Shown: positions 51,460 to 60,997 of the stretch, piece after piece
Layout: the number at the start of each line of letters is the position of its first letter
How positions within the stretch are numbered: the stretch's first letter is position 1
Source: Endotrypanum monterogeii
Lineage: Eukaryota > Euglenozoa > Kinetoplastea > Trypanosomatida > Trypanosomatidae
Reading direction: 5' to 3'
NCBI GenBank assembly: GCA_000333855.2
Contig: CM007341.1
Coordinates: 279,414-343,413 of the forward strand
DNA: 64,000 nucleotides
Position numbers and translations under genes: made by a program
The notes under the pieces: model-generated
The model's database searches: none
What the model saw: only the letters and a program-made list of their open reading frames with translations
Told to the model about the DNA's origin: nothing

Positions 51460-52331
51460 GGTGGCCGATGAGGGTTTCTCATGACAGTTGGGTGGGCCGT
51501 GACGGTTTGGAGCAAATCTCTTCCTAGTTTTTTTTTTTTGTTTTCTTTTTACAGCGATGATGGTGGCGGTGTCACATCTCACGATGACCAGCGGAAAAAG
51601 GAAGACATGTGCCGCTGTCCTTGGCGATGACCGTGTGTCGGATGAGGACAACATCGTTTCTGATCATTGTGGGTTGATTGAACAGCTCCCTCACAGCGGC
51701 GGCGAAATTTTTGTGGTACAGGGACTCGTGTGTGAAGAGACAGAGGGGTGTTCGCGTTGAGTTTGCCACCATTGCTCTCCGCGGCGCAACTGCGCTCGTT
51801 GGCAATGACACAGTGTTGGCCGCCGGTCTTTCTTGGGTGTGAGCAAGGCACTCGCGACCCTCCTCCAGTGTGCCCTCCGCCCCCCTTCAGTGGGCAGTTG
51901 ACAATGCCGCTGGCCACTGAAAACACAGATTTCACCGCTAACAGAGAGTCCGAATAACTTGTTGCGGATGTGACGCAACCACCCCAAAAGCTTCAGTGTG
52001 TCTTCACTGGGTGTCAATACGTCGTGGTGCGCTGCACAGCGAGGACTGCCGTTGGTCGGCGGGGTTGTATTGTCACGGTTCAATGCCTTTGCACACATCC
52101 TGTGTGTTTCACGAGTGCTCGCACGCTGTGGCAATACACTAAGACAGCAGCGGTAGCGGCACGGTAGCACCTCCCCAACAGTGAGGGACTACTCGGCGCT
52201 CTATCTACTTGTGACGAGCACGAGCATCTCTCCTTCGTCTCTGTCCTGCGGTGTATTGTACGGCAATACGGCCTCGTTCTCCACAGGCATGACGGAAAAA
52301 AGCAATAACTACGCTCTCAAAGGGGCAGTGT

Positions 52332-52369
<38 letters not shown>

Positions 52370-53353
52370 CGTTATATTCGGCGGGGATGTAGGCAACTGC
52401 GTCCTTTATTTCACCTGCTTGTGGCTCTCATCCCCAGTGTGCTGCGTAGTGAGGCATCTCGCAAACGCTTCGCGCCACGATACAAAGCGGAGCATAATGT
52501 TTTTTTTTTTTCGCCATGCGTGGTTACTCGACCGAGTTCCCCTGCGACCTTTTTTTTTTCTTCACGACAGTGCCTTTCTCCCTCTCATTGTCTTCCGCGC
52601 GGCTCACTCCGTCCTCATCATTGACGCCAAACCACCCCTTTTTTTTAAAAAAAAATCTGGGCAGGAGGTGTCTGGTGGCGTTTCGGTAACTGCAGGGCAT
52701 CTATATGTGCTGTCTCCTCCCCCCTCTTCCCCCCTCTCATTTCCGCCCGTAATAATAAAAAAAAACACCTCACAAACACGCACATATATCACAATTGTTC
52801 TGCACTGTGTGTGTGTGCCCGAGTTTCCTCGCGTCCCTTTCGTGCTCTGCATAGCACAAGGTTGATCAGCGATGAGGATGAGCGGCCCCTCTTGATCTCT
52901 TCACGTGTGTCTCCGTCTTTTCTCCCTCCCTACCTCACATACATGACCCGCTGATCGACAATGTGTCCCTTCTTCCCTCTCCCCTTCTTCTCCCCCTTGC
53001 TTCACCATGACAGCTGGTCCTTCGCTTCACCCGTGTGCTTTTGTCTTCGCTTGTCTGGACCTCGTCCCGTGCGTGGTGGCGTTCCTGTATTTTTATCAGG
53101 CCACACACACACAAACACACACACACACACACAGACACACTCACTAAATGTGTGTCCTTTGGCGGTGTTTCGCCCGCGGTAACTTTCCGCTTCAATAGAT
53201 ATACACACACACACACACACACACAAATACGCAAACAATTTTTGGCGTATTCGCTGGCTCCTCTTTTTGTTCTCTTCTTCATTACCTTTATCCCCTCTTT
53301 TTTTTTTCTTTCTTCGAGTGTTTATTTTTTCTGTTGTTCTTCGCGGCTGCGGT
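51460..53353. other. Spacer, 1.9 kb, including a GC-rich non-repetitive part
   Basis: The part 51540-52180 is unusually free of microsatellites and includes an ATG-started ORF of 67 codons (51557-51760) with no recognised similarity; by general look it could be an old degenerate retroposon of the SIDER type, which is common in Leishmania 3' UTRs. The rest contains CA runs (52333-52369, 53102-53134, 53200-53225) and T runs. Confidence 0.5.
53245..53318 (+). promoter_or_regulatory. Predicted trans-splice acceptor for the SCYL gene
   Basis: A long C/T-rich tract leads to AG at 53317-53318, 36 bases before the ATG at 53354. No other ATG lies between. The CA run just upstream contains no AG. Confidence 0.65.
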
Positions 53354-55891
53354 ATGGCGTTTCTCCTCAAGGCTATCGGTCTTTCCGACAGCATCCCGGG
53401 GTTCCCCTTCACCCCTGTCGCCAGTGACCCTGGTCGTATTGTCTTCACGTCTTCACAGGTGTGCTGGACGCTACGGCCTGGAACGCAGAGCGATGATGCG
53501 CGGGTGCGGGTGTCGATTTTCACCTGCTCTGCGGCCACGGTTGCCACGACAGGTATCGGCGGCGGCCGTGAGCTGATGAAGCAGTTGGCTCAGAACACAA
53601 TGCGCCGCGCTAAAAGTCTCGTGATTCCCGGATTTCTCAAGTGCCACGGTGCGGTCGAGTACGGTGACACGATCTACATCGCCACAGAGCCATGCATACC
53701 GCTGAAGGATCTATTGGAGAGTTCCGAGTTGCGTAAGCGGTATTATGGTGAGACTAGGGAAGAATACGTCGCCTCTGTAGCGTACGGCGTAGACATTGTG
53801 TGCGGTGCACTTGCAGTTCTGCAGTCCAACAGGTTAGTACATTCCAATGTACACTGTGGGTCTGTCTTTGTTTCCGCCGCGTCAGGGTTCTGGAGGTTAT
53901 TCGGACTGGAGTTTCTCTCCTCGGTGGATGATGCGGAGACAGGCGGTCACGGCTGCCTTTTGGAATCTGCGCGACGCGCTGGAATGTTCGTTGGGTACCG
54001 TTGTCCACCGGAGCTGGGAAGCAGCGGTGGCGGTAACATCGAAGTCGCTGGTAGTGATCCCGTGACCGCTGTGGATGCCTGGGGACTCGGTTGCTTACTC
54101 TACGAGACGCTCGGGGTAACAGCCGAGGAGGCAATCAACGGAAATCTCAATGCTGTGCTTCACAACCTCAGTGCAGCGGAGCTGCCCCGTGCCGGCCGTC
54201 AGCACTTACCGAAGTCTCTACTGGAGGACTACAGTCACCTCACAGCGCCTAACCCGCGCCTGCGCACATCGATCGCATCCTTCATAGACAGATGCAAGTT
54301 TGTGAGAGACAATTCGTTCGTGCAGTACATGAAGGCGTTGTCGGAGCTGCTGTTGATGAGCTTGTCAGAGCAGCTGCGATTGATCGAGTCGCTGGCGGAG
54401 CCGGTAAAACTGTTTCCACTGCGGGCGTGCTTTTGTTTGGTGCTGCCGCAACTTGCTGAGCTCCTGCGTACTGCTAGCGGGCCCAGGGGCAGCTCCGGTC
54501 CCACAGGGGTGTCTCTCGGCCCGGTGGTGGACCCCGTGCTGAGGATCGCTGAGCGCACCCCAGCGGGCGATGATTTTGATACCTACATCACTCCCGTGTT
54601 GATACAAATGTACCGGTCCACAGATGTGCTTTTGCGGTACCGGTTGCTGACAGGTGCCGAGGTGTACAGTGCGAGGTTGTCTGCCACAGAGCTGAACAAC
54701 GTCATTTGGCCTCTTTACGCCAAGGGATTTTCACATTCGGTGGCCAGCGTACGTGAGTACAGTGCGCGGGCACTGGTGCACCTCGCCCCACGCATGTCAG
54801 CGAGCATCCTCTCTGACCAGGTGCCGAAGGCGCTAGCACAGCTGCACCGTGACCCCGACGGGACGCTGCGCACCAACGCCACCATAGCTCTGCACCTAAT
54901 TTCTGAGTACATTACACCTCCTCTGCAGCGGGCGACGGTTATGCTCACTTACTGTCGTCCACTGCTGCGGGACGCGTTCGAGCCTTCGCGTGTGGCGGCT
55001 GTGCGATCATTGCACGGGGTGCTTGAGTGTTTCTCAAGTAGACAAATTGCGGAGTTGGTGCTGCCATCTATATCACCACTGGCCATCGACCCGACCTCGG
55101 AGGAGAGCCGCACCGCTGCTTTGTCGCTTTTGAAGGCGTCGATAGCGGAGTTGGAGAAGCAACACATGAAGCTGTCCGCCCAGCAGTCTGCTGCCGCGTC
55201 AGGGAGTCCTGTCGCTTCCAACGGGAACACGATGGCTTCGCCGGTGGACTCCAACGCCTCTGCTCCTGCACCCGCCGGGGCAGCCTCGGTAGTCTGGGGC
55301 CTGCTTGGAAGCTTCACCACTTCCTTGACTTCTTCTTCCGCCGGGACTGCGGTGCCGCCTGCGGATGCCACATCGACAGCCGGGCAGCTACGTGCCGGTA
55401 GCCCTCCGCGGTCTATTCCGGCAGCTTCTGTATTGACCACTCCTGTGGCTACGGTAGCATCCCCGGCGGATGGTGGCAGTGGCTGGAGCGACGACGACGA
55501 CGGTGATGCGTGCGCAACGGGAGAGAAAAACGGGTGGGGTGGGAGCGATGCAAGTGGTTGCAAAGCGAGCGCTTCTCGCGTAAGTCCGTTTTTTACCAAG
55601 AATGCTGCTTTATTTTCTTCCGCGCCAACAACTTCCTTCTCATCTGCTGGCGCGGAGGCGGTGCCTGTTAATGCGTCTTCTGTTCACGGGACTGTCGATA
55701 CACACGCGTCCTCTCCGAGGGTCGCTTCCTCACCGTCGCTACAGCTGGTCTCGACTAGGTGCAGCCTAAGCGAGTCGTCAAACCCAACCGGCAACAATCG
55801 TTGTATAGCTGACGGCATCTCCAAAACCGCGCCTGGCGGTCCGATGAAGCTGCGCAAAAAAAATGGCCTCGGTGCGGCGCGGCTGGACTGA
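53354..55891 (+). CDS. SCY1-like pseudokinase with HEAT repeats (SCYL)
   Basis: The protein has 845 residues. The N-terminal 300 residues keep the kinase layout without catalytic residues: the glycine loop is unrecognisable, the catalytic loop reads LVHSNVHCGSVFV (161-173) with no Asp, and the DFG position reads GLE (184-186). The structural motifs CPPEL (217-221, for APE) and VDAWGLGCLLYE (240-251) remain. Residues about 340-650 are helical HEAT-like repeats. A Ser/Ala/Thr-rich tail follows, with an Asp/Trp patch (WSDDDDGD). SCY1-like proteins act in COPI and clathrin traffic between Golgi, ER and endosomes and possibly in tRNA export. The C-terminus (RKKNGLGAARLD) ends in RLD after a basic stretch, similar in spirit to the RKLD COPI-binding end described for mammalian SCYL1. 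The upstream opening at 53267 is excluded by the splice acceptor. Confidence 0.92.
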   Translation: MAFLLKAIGLSDSIPGFPFTPVASDPGRIVFTSSQVCWTLRPGTQSDDARVRVSIFTCSAATVATTGIGGGRELMKQLAQNTMRRAKSLVIPGFLKCHGAVEYGDTIYIATEPCIPLKDLLESSELRKRYYGETREEYVASVAYGVDIVCGALAVLQSNRLVHSNVHCGSVFVSAASGFWRLFGLEFLSSVDDAETGGHGCLLESARRAGMFVGYRCPPELGSSGGGNIEVAGSDPVTAVDAWGLGCLLYETLGVTAEEAINGNLNAVLHNLSAAELPRAGRQHLPKSLLEDYSHLTAPNPRLRTSIASFIDRCKFVRDNSFVQYMKALSELLLMSLSEQLRLIESLAEPVKLFPLRACFCLVLPQLAELLRTASGPRGSSGPTGVSLGPVVDPVLRIAERTPAGDDFDTYITPVLIQMYRSTDVLLRYRLLTGAEVYSARLSATELNNVIWPLYAKGFSHSVASVREYSARALVHLAPRMSASILSDQVPKALAQLHRDPDGTLRTNATIALHLISEYITPPLQRATVMLTYCRPLLRDAFEPSRVAAVRSLHGVLECFSSRQIAELVLPSISPLAIDPTSEESRTAALSLLKASIAELEKQHMKLSAQQSAAASGSPVASNGNTMASPVDSNASAPAPAGAASVVWGLLGSFTTSLTSSSAGTAVPPADATSTAGQLRAGSPPRSIPAASVLTTPVATVASPADGGSGWSDDDDGDACATGEKNGWGGSDASGCKASASRVSPFFTKNAALFSSAPTTSFSSAGAEAVPVNASSVHGTVDTHASSPRVASSPSLQLVSTRCSLSESSNPTGNNRCIADGISKTAPGGPMKLRKKNGLGAARLD

Positions 55892-56316
55892 GAGGGGGGA
55901 GGAGAGCGGTATGGGGAAGAATGCCGCTGGTAAGGCGTTTGTCTCTGTGCGCAACCGAGAGCGATCAATGAACTGGGAGGGGGGGGACACCAGCGCTGCC
56001 ACGGTATGTTGCATCTAAGAATTCACACCTTCTTTGCTGCCCGTGTTCATACGGGCGGGGAATGAGCCAAAAGAAAAAGAGGGAAGTCTGTTGGGTGTTG
56101 AGTCTATACAACACCCTCATTCCCCTCCGTCACAATGGCTTACCACTTTTGTGTTGCTCGCAGCTCACTAGGCACGCTTCTATGAAGAAATGTGGGTCCT
56201 TTTTTTTTTGTTTCTGGTGAAGGCAACAGGCTAAGGGGCTCGCGTGCGTACAGTGCCTTTTTTTTTTCGCGTTCGGGACGGGAGGATGAGCTCGGCATGA
56301 GGACAGGAGGAGGCGA

Positions 56317-56667
56317 TCAGTCGTGTGCGATTTTGGTTTTATTGTATTTGGGTCTGCGGGCGAGCATAGAGAGCTTAACTGTGTCGCCAAGTTCAATAAT
56401 GCTTCGCTTGTTTTGATGTTTCTCGTCAACCAGTGGTGTGAGGGTCAGTACTGTGATGATGTAGTCAGCTGTCTGAATTTTTATGTCTGTGACTTTTTCT
56501 TTGCGCGTGCGCGCAAACCTTAACAGTTGGTGCTGGTAGGCGCGCTTGTGCACGCTCGTCTGTCGTGCTGGTGATTTGTAGCCGTCATTTCGATGGCCCT
56601 TTGCTTTCTTCACCGACCTCTGAGCTCGAGTTGCACTCCCGTCGACCACCACCGTTAATGAGATGAT
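56317..56667 (-). pseudogene. Minus-strand ORF with weak uS17 ribosomal-protein likeness (uncertain)
   Basis: A frame of about 116 codons runs on the minus strand from a stop at 56668-56670 down to the TGA at 56317-56319, against the direction of every confidently called gene here. It has no ATG near its 5' end; an ATG in another frame lies just upstream (near 56690), so a frameshift in the GGT repeat or decay is possible. The translated sequence is Lys/Arg-rich and not repetitive. Its last third (ELGDTVKLSMLARRPKYNKT) recalls the C-terminal pattern G-D-x-V, then R-P, then K-T-K of bacterial and organellar uS17, and the preceding part (KVTDIKIQTADYIITVL) could be its first strands. The likeness is by eye only. 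It may also be chance. Confidence 0.25.
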
Positions 56668-56861
56668 TTAATGGCAAGGGTTCCATAAGGTGAGATCAAG
56701 GCATGCGAGACTCCTCCTCCATCGACTCGCAGCCGCTTGCGCGCTTTCTCTCTCACGCTTTTCCCCATCGTCGTCTTCCCGCTAGGGGGGCAACACTCCT
56801 ACACAGAGTTGTGTGTTTGGTTTCTCGTCTCTCATAGGTCTCAAGCTGTTCACCGACGCCC

Positions 56862-56912
56862 TCGCCTTCGCCGTCGTCGTCGCCGTCGTCGTCGCCGTCG
56901 TCGTCGCCGTCG
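56862..56912 (+). repeat. CGT/CGC triplet repeat
   Basis: A run of CGTCGT and CGCCGT units lies about 170 bases before the start codon of the HEAT-repeat gene. In frame it would code Arg or Ser/Val repeats but it lies upstream of the ATG. Confidence 0.9.
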
Positions 56913-57082
56913 CATCTCTCCTCTATATCTTCTTCTGCTTTTTCTGATCCTCATCTTTGTCTTGGGCTATCCATCACCATCACCACGCCCAGTCACCGCC
57001 TCCCCCTACTCCCCCCTCATACCCTTTGGGTGTGCACGGCTAAGGCGTCGCTTTCTTTCGTTGCAAGTCGTTGTGAGCACTC

Positions 57083-60000
57083 ATGAGCACCCCCAAGGCA
57101 TCGCCACATAACCGCTACCGAGATGCAAAATCCAGTACTCGGCCCGGCGGTGCTGGTCTGGGGGAAGTCGTTCCGTCAATGCCCTCCGGTGCTGCCACGA
57201 CAGCGAGAGGCAGCGGCGGCATGCCTCTCGCCTACCAGCCCATTGTGAACCTCCACTCTCTTAAGGAACTACTGCGGCCGTCTGCAGCCAGTCGCATCGC
57301 TGCCGTGGCACGTGTCGTTCACTTGACCTATGACCACAGTGCGGTGCCTAATGCTGATGGTGGTAAGCAACATCCGTGTGCCAATACACACGGTGTTTTT
57401 GATCTCTCACCCTCGTCTGTGCTCAATGCTGCACCAGCGACTTCCACTCGGCCGCCTCCATCTTCACTTGTAGAGGTCACGGTCGCCACACCCCCGAACA
57501 TTCATAGCTTGACACCCAAGAACCTGGATACAAGCGTCCTAGACTCGGGGACGTCACCTGTCCCACCCCTTCCTCTTGTCGTCGAGTGTGCGACGCAGCT
57601 AGACAAAATGCTGGCCCAGTGTCGCACCCGCAATGAAGGCGAGCGATGTTTTTTATCGAAACCCCCGCCTTCTCCACTTCCACCCAAGGAATGTTCATCT
57701 GTTGATCAGGGGAATCAAAACGATGCCGTGCCGCGAGCGGCACCCGTGCGCGGCTCTCTCAGTGGGGGGAGTCCGTCAATGTCACGGACAGAGCCAGGTG
57801 GCGATGGGAGTGCTACAGCACTGCCATCCGTGCGCTCCTGTGCGCGGCATATGCAGCGGATGATGGGCCTGCTGCTATGGTACTGCCTCTCCACCACCGA
57901 GGATTCTCGGTTGGCAGCGGGTAATCGCTCACGTGGGGTGAGTGGTTTTGCAACGCCAGCACGTTCGGGTGCTCCCCTTGCTGGGGCTGGTACAATCCTC
58001 AATCAAGCTCAGCTCGGTGGCGGCCGCACTCCATCCGACTGCCGTAAGGCTCGCAGCGGCCGTCCGGGCAGTGCCTGGCTTACCGGTGGGTCTTTAGGCT
58101 CGGGTGGGAGAAGTGGCACCTGCAGTGCGGACCCCTTGTCGGCACACGACTGGCTGGGCAGTCGCATGTCTTCTACGGCATCCACGGCCGGCGCTCCGAG
58201 CATCACCATCTCAGACGACGAGTTGGCAGACCGCCTTTTTCGCCTTGCCGTGGATGCCGTCGTGCTCCTGCAGGGTCCTAGCATCCCATCAGCCGCATCG
58301 TCGCCCTTTTTACCTTCATCCTGTGTCCACATCTCGGACCAAGTGACGCGTATGGGCAGTGACAGCGGCTCTGACCCTGTTCCCGGCGCAAAAGGAGGGC
58401 CAGTGCAATCGCCCACAGAGGAGGTGACTGACGACGCTGACACCACCGCAATCGAGTTGCAGACATCGTCCCTGTGGACTCTAGCCGCTGTCCTCGTGCG
58501 CTTTGCGGATGCCCCGCTCAGTGTCACCGGCTTCCTTCCTGTTCTTTTCCCGCAGGTCGACATGCGTCTCCCAGTTGGTGCAGCAGTGCGGCATCCGCTT
58601 CTGCAGCCTCTCCTTCGCGGGGATCCGCGTCACGTTTCGTTGCAGTGCAGCGCTGCGTCAGCGCTGACGACACTCCTGCAGAGGCTGCGGCCGACGCTGC
58701 AGTACGCTGAAGAGCCACAGCAGAGCCGCCCGACCGCTTTCCTTTCCCTTGCAGCCCAGTGCGGCACGATGTTGGCTTCACTGCACGAAGGCCTCTGCTG
58801 GGGACTAGGTCAGCAGTGCGAACATGCACAGAGCGCAGCTTCGGACACTACAATTTTGACCTCTTCATTGGCGACTGCCTTGCCGATCCTCGACGCGTAC
58901 GCAACTGTCGTGGCGGTCACGCCATACCATCGCTGCCCCCACTCACATGCGATTGTGCTGCAGACGCTGCAGCTTCCTGTTATGCGCTTCTTCCTGTCCC
59001 ACGATGACGCGGCTGCCTTCGCACCGGCGACGCAGCTTGTTTCCAACCTGCTGAAGAACGACTCGGTGCGCGGTACGGCAACGAATATTCTTGGGGGTGT
59101 TGAGACTCAGGTTGGAGAGCAGGGTCACAGCAAAGTCAGCCAAGCCCAAGTCCCTGGAGGCGACTGCGCTGCTGCGGATGCCGCCGCCGCTGCTGCTGCA
59201 ACTGTTCTACCAGCACTACTGAGCCACGCCGACACCCGTGTCGAGGTGTGGAGCTGTATGGTACCCCTTTCTCGGTTGTATCCGCGTCTGGTGCAGTGTG
59301 AGTTTGATGCGCTGATGACTCCCTCCGTGAGCTTGGTTTCGACGCTCACAGAATGGGAGGCCTCTGAGAAAATCGCAGACGCCGCTGTACTCGCGGCTGC
59401 CTCATCGGTGGCAGTGTTGGAGGGAGACGCCACCCCTCACACGGAAGGTCCTGCTGGTACGTTGTCAAGCCCCGCGCAATACACGGTGGGGGGCGGTGGC
59501 GGCAGTGGCAGCGCAGAGAAGTCTGGTGTTTCTCCGCCTACACACAGACAGATGCGCCATGACGGCTCCGAAGCTGTGGTTGTTTCATCGCCGTCGCAGC
59601 GGAGCCGTTCACCAACGGCATTGCTGGATGCCTTCGCGGAATGTTTACGTACGTGGTTGCACTACATGGGTTACGTCTGGAGGGCGTTCGACGACAATGC
59701 CAGTGACCCAGCGCAGCGGTTAGAGGGCTTCTCGACACGTGCCACACTGGAACACAAGCGTCGCATTCACGAGGAGCTGCTGCGGCCGGCGATGCGGCTG
59801 CGTCGATGTGGTGACGACGTGCGTACCATGACGCTTCGGTGCATTGCACAGATCGGCAACGAATATGTATCTACTCTGGTGGATCGTAGCTTCTGCGAGG
59901 AGCTCGTGGGGTATGCGCAGTCCTCCTTGGCAGACGCTCAACCGCGTGTGCGTGGGGAGGCCCTAACGACACTAGGCGTATGGCTTTGGCAGTACACTTC

Positions 60001-60856
60001 TTTGGATGACTTCGCTTGCGTCACCATCGATAGTGCTGTGCACTCTCTCACGACGGATCCGAACCATGTGGTGCGTTCCAAGGCGGCCTTTGCGCTCTCC
60101 AACGTGACTGCGCGGTTGCCAGAAGGATCGTGTGCGGTGGTACGTGACTCCCCAGATTATATTGCGACGTTATGCGCCACTGCCATGCACGCGGCTGTCA
60201 TTGACACGGAGGGTGGCGTGCAGGGCCACGGCATCCGCATGATGAACCACCTTCTTCAGGTACTCACCCTCGACGAACTAATTAGTGAAGCGATAGGGTT
60301 TGAGGAGGGAGTCGCGGAGGGATTCCTGCGTGTGTTGCTGGAGTGCCTCTGCGCCAGTACCCGTGGCAGCCCCATTGCCTCCAAGGAGAACGGCACGAGT
60401 GCCGGTGTTGTGCGCTATGCAGTGCCACGTGAGGCGAAACACCGCTGGAACGCGGCGTGTGCACTCGGTATGGGGCTCGCTCGACGGGAGGTATTCGAGG
60501 CGGAGCCCAAGTATGCCGTGGAGGCGGTGGAGGCGCTCTGCACCGCTGTGGTGCACGATCACATCTTCAAAGTGCGCACCCAGGCTGCTGGAGCTCTCGG
60601 CCGCATTCCGGGCCACTGCCTCAGTGGGGCCTACAGCGTGAAGGACTTGACCCCGGTCGTGGTTGGCTCGCTCTGCCACGCCCTTCAGACGGCGTCGTCC
60701 ACGGAAAATTTTCGACAGTACAAGGAGCAAGGTACACTGCACGCGGCACTGCGCGCTGCCCTTGCGGTCATGATAACGTCCGCTGTCCCCAGTAATGATC
60801 TCGAGAAGGTCTTTACCAGTTACACCAAGCTGCTTCAAAAGGAGGCATTATTGTAA
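57083..60856 (+). CDS. HEAT-repeat protein resembling HEATR6
   Basis: The protein has 1,257 residues. The first 400 are Ser/Pro/Gly-rich with scattered helical pieces. Helical repeats become clear from about 440 onward: a section with AYATVVAVTPYHRC near 615, a repeat with RTMTLRCIAQIGNEYVSTLV near 912, one with PRVRGEALTTLGVWLWQY near 955, one with VVRSKAAFALSNVTARLP near 995, and one with HRWNAACALGMGLAR near 1120 followed by FKVRTQAAGALGRIPGHCL. The succession of Arg-Trp-Asn-Ala and Lys-Val-Arg-x-x-Ala-Ala repeats and the terminal helices look like the C-terminus of human HEATR6, whose role is poorly known. No enzyme or membrane segment is seen. The ATG at 57083 follows a pyrimidine stretch and AG at 57066-57067. 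It sits after another HEAT protein (SCYL), but there is no evidence of a shared complex. Confidence 0.85.
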   Translation: MSTPKASPHNRYRDAKSSTRPGGAGLGEVVPSMPSGAATTARGSGGMPLAYQPIVNLHSLKELLRPSAASRIAAVARVVHLTYDHSAVPNADGGKQHPCANTHGVFDLSPSSVLNAAPATSTRPPPSSLVEVTVATPPNIHSLTPKNLDTSVLDSGTSPVPPLPLVVECATQLDKMLAQCRTRNEGERCFLSKPPPSPLPPKECSSVDQGNQNDAVPRAAPVRGSLSGGSPSMSRTEPGGDGSATALPSVRSCARHMQRMMGLLLWYCLSTTEDSRLAAGNRSRGVSGFATPARSGAPLAGAGTILNQAQLGGGRTPSDCRKARSGRPGSAWLTGGSLGSGGRSGTCSADPLSAHDWLGSRMSSTASTAGAPSITISDDELADRLFRLAVDAVVLLQGPSIPSAASSPFLPSSCVHISDQVTRMGSDSGSDPVPGAKGGPVQSPTEEVTDDADTTAIELQTSSLWTLAAVLVRFADAPLSVTGFLPVLFPQVDMRLPVGAAVRHPLLQPLLRGDPRHVSLQCSAASALTTLLQRLRPTLQYAEEPQQSRPTAFLSLAAQCGTMLASLHEGLCWGLGQQCEHAQSAASDTTILTSSLATALPILDAYATVVAVTPYHRCPHSHAIVLQTLQLPVMRFFLSHDDAAAFAPATQLVSNLLKNDSVRGTATNILGGVETQVGEQGHSKVSQAQVPGGDCAAADAAAAAAATVLPALLSHADTRVEVWSCMVPLSRLYPRLVQCEFDALMTPSVSLVSTLTEWEASEKIADAAVLAAASSVAVLEGDATPHTEGPAGTLSSPAQYTVGGGGGSGSAEKSGVSPPTHRQMRHDGSEAVVVSSPSQRSRSPTALLDAFAECLRTWLHYMGYVWRAFDDNASDPAQRLEGFSTRATLEHKRRIHEELLRPAMRLRRCGDDVRTMTLRCIAQIGNEYVSTLVDRSFCEELVGYAQSSLADAQPRVRGEALTTLGVWLWQYTSLDDFACVTIDSAVHSLTTDPNHVVRSKAAFALSNVTARLPEGSCAVVRDSPDYIATLCATAMHAAVIDTEGGVQGHGIRMMNHLLQVLTLDELISEAIGFEEGVAEGFLRVLLECLCASTRGSPIASKENGTSAGVVRYAVPREAKHRWNAACALGMGLARREVFEAEPKYAVEAVEALCTAVVHDHIFKVRTQAAGALGRIPGHCLSGAYSVKDLTPVVVGSLCHALQTASSTENFRQYKEQGTLHAALRAALAVMITSAVPSNDLEKVFTSYTKLLQKEALL

Positions 60857-60966
60857 GTCGTCGTGGTGGTGGTGGTGGTGGTGTAATTCTTCATACTGTA
60901 GAGCAAAGGGCTCCATGTGCGAGTCGATGAGCGACAGGGTGAATTCTCTTTTCTCTTTCTCTCTCT

Positions 60967-60997
<31 letters not shown>

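Larger units (their letters stand above)
55892..57082. other. Spacer with a minus-strand candidate ORF
   Basis: It is comparatively poor in dinucleotide repeats. The part 56317-56667 has a minus-strand open frame discussed separately. A CGT/CGC triplet repeat lies at 56862-56912, followed by pyrimidine-rich sequence up to the acceptor AG at 57066-57067, 16 bases before the next ATG. Confidence 0.65.

Noticed and set aside
53267..53353. Hydrophobic leader on the SCYL protein
   Set aside because: The Phe/Leu/Ser-rich stretch is the translated polypyrimidine tract upstream of the splice acceptor at 53318, not part of the protein.
56440..56500. TGATGA followed by CTGA, suggesting a C/D box snoRNA
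   Set aside because: The boxes are only about 15 bases apart, with no terminal stem and no second pair of boxes; snoRNAs in this group are normally 70-100 bases and clustered.
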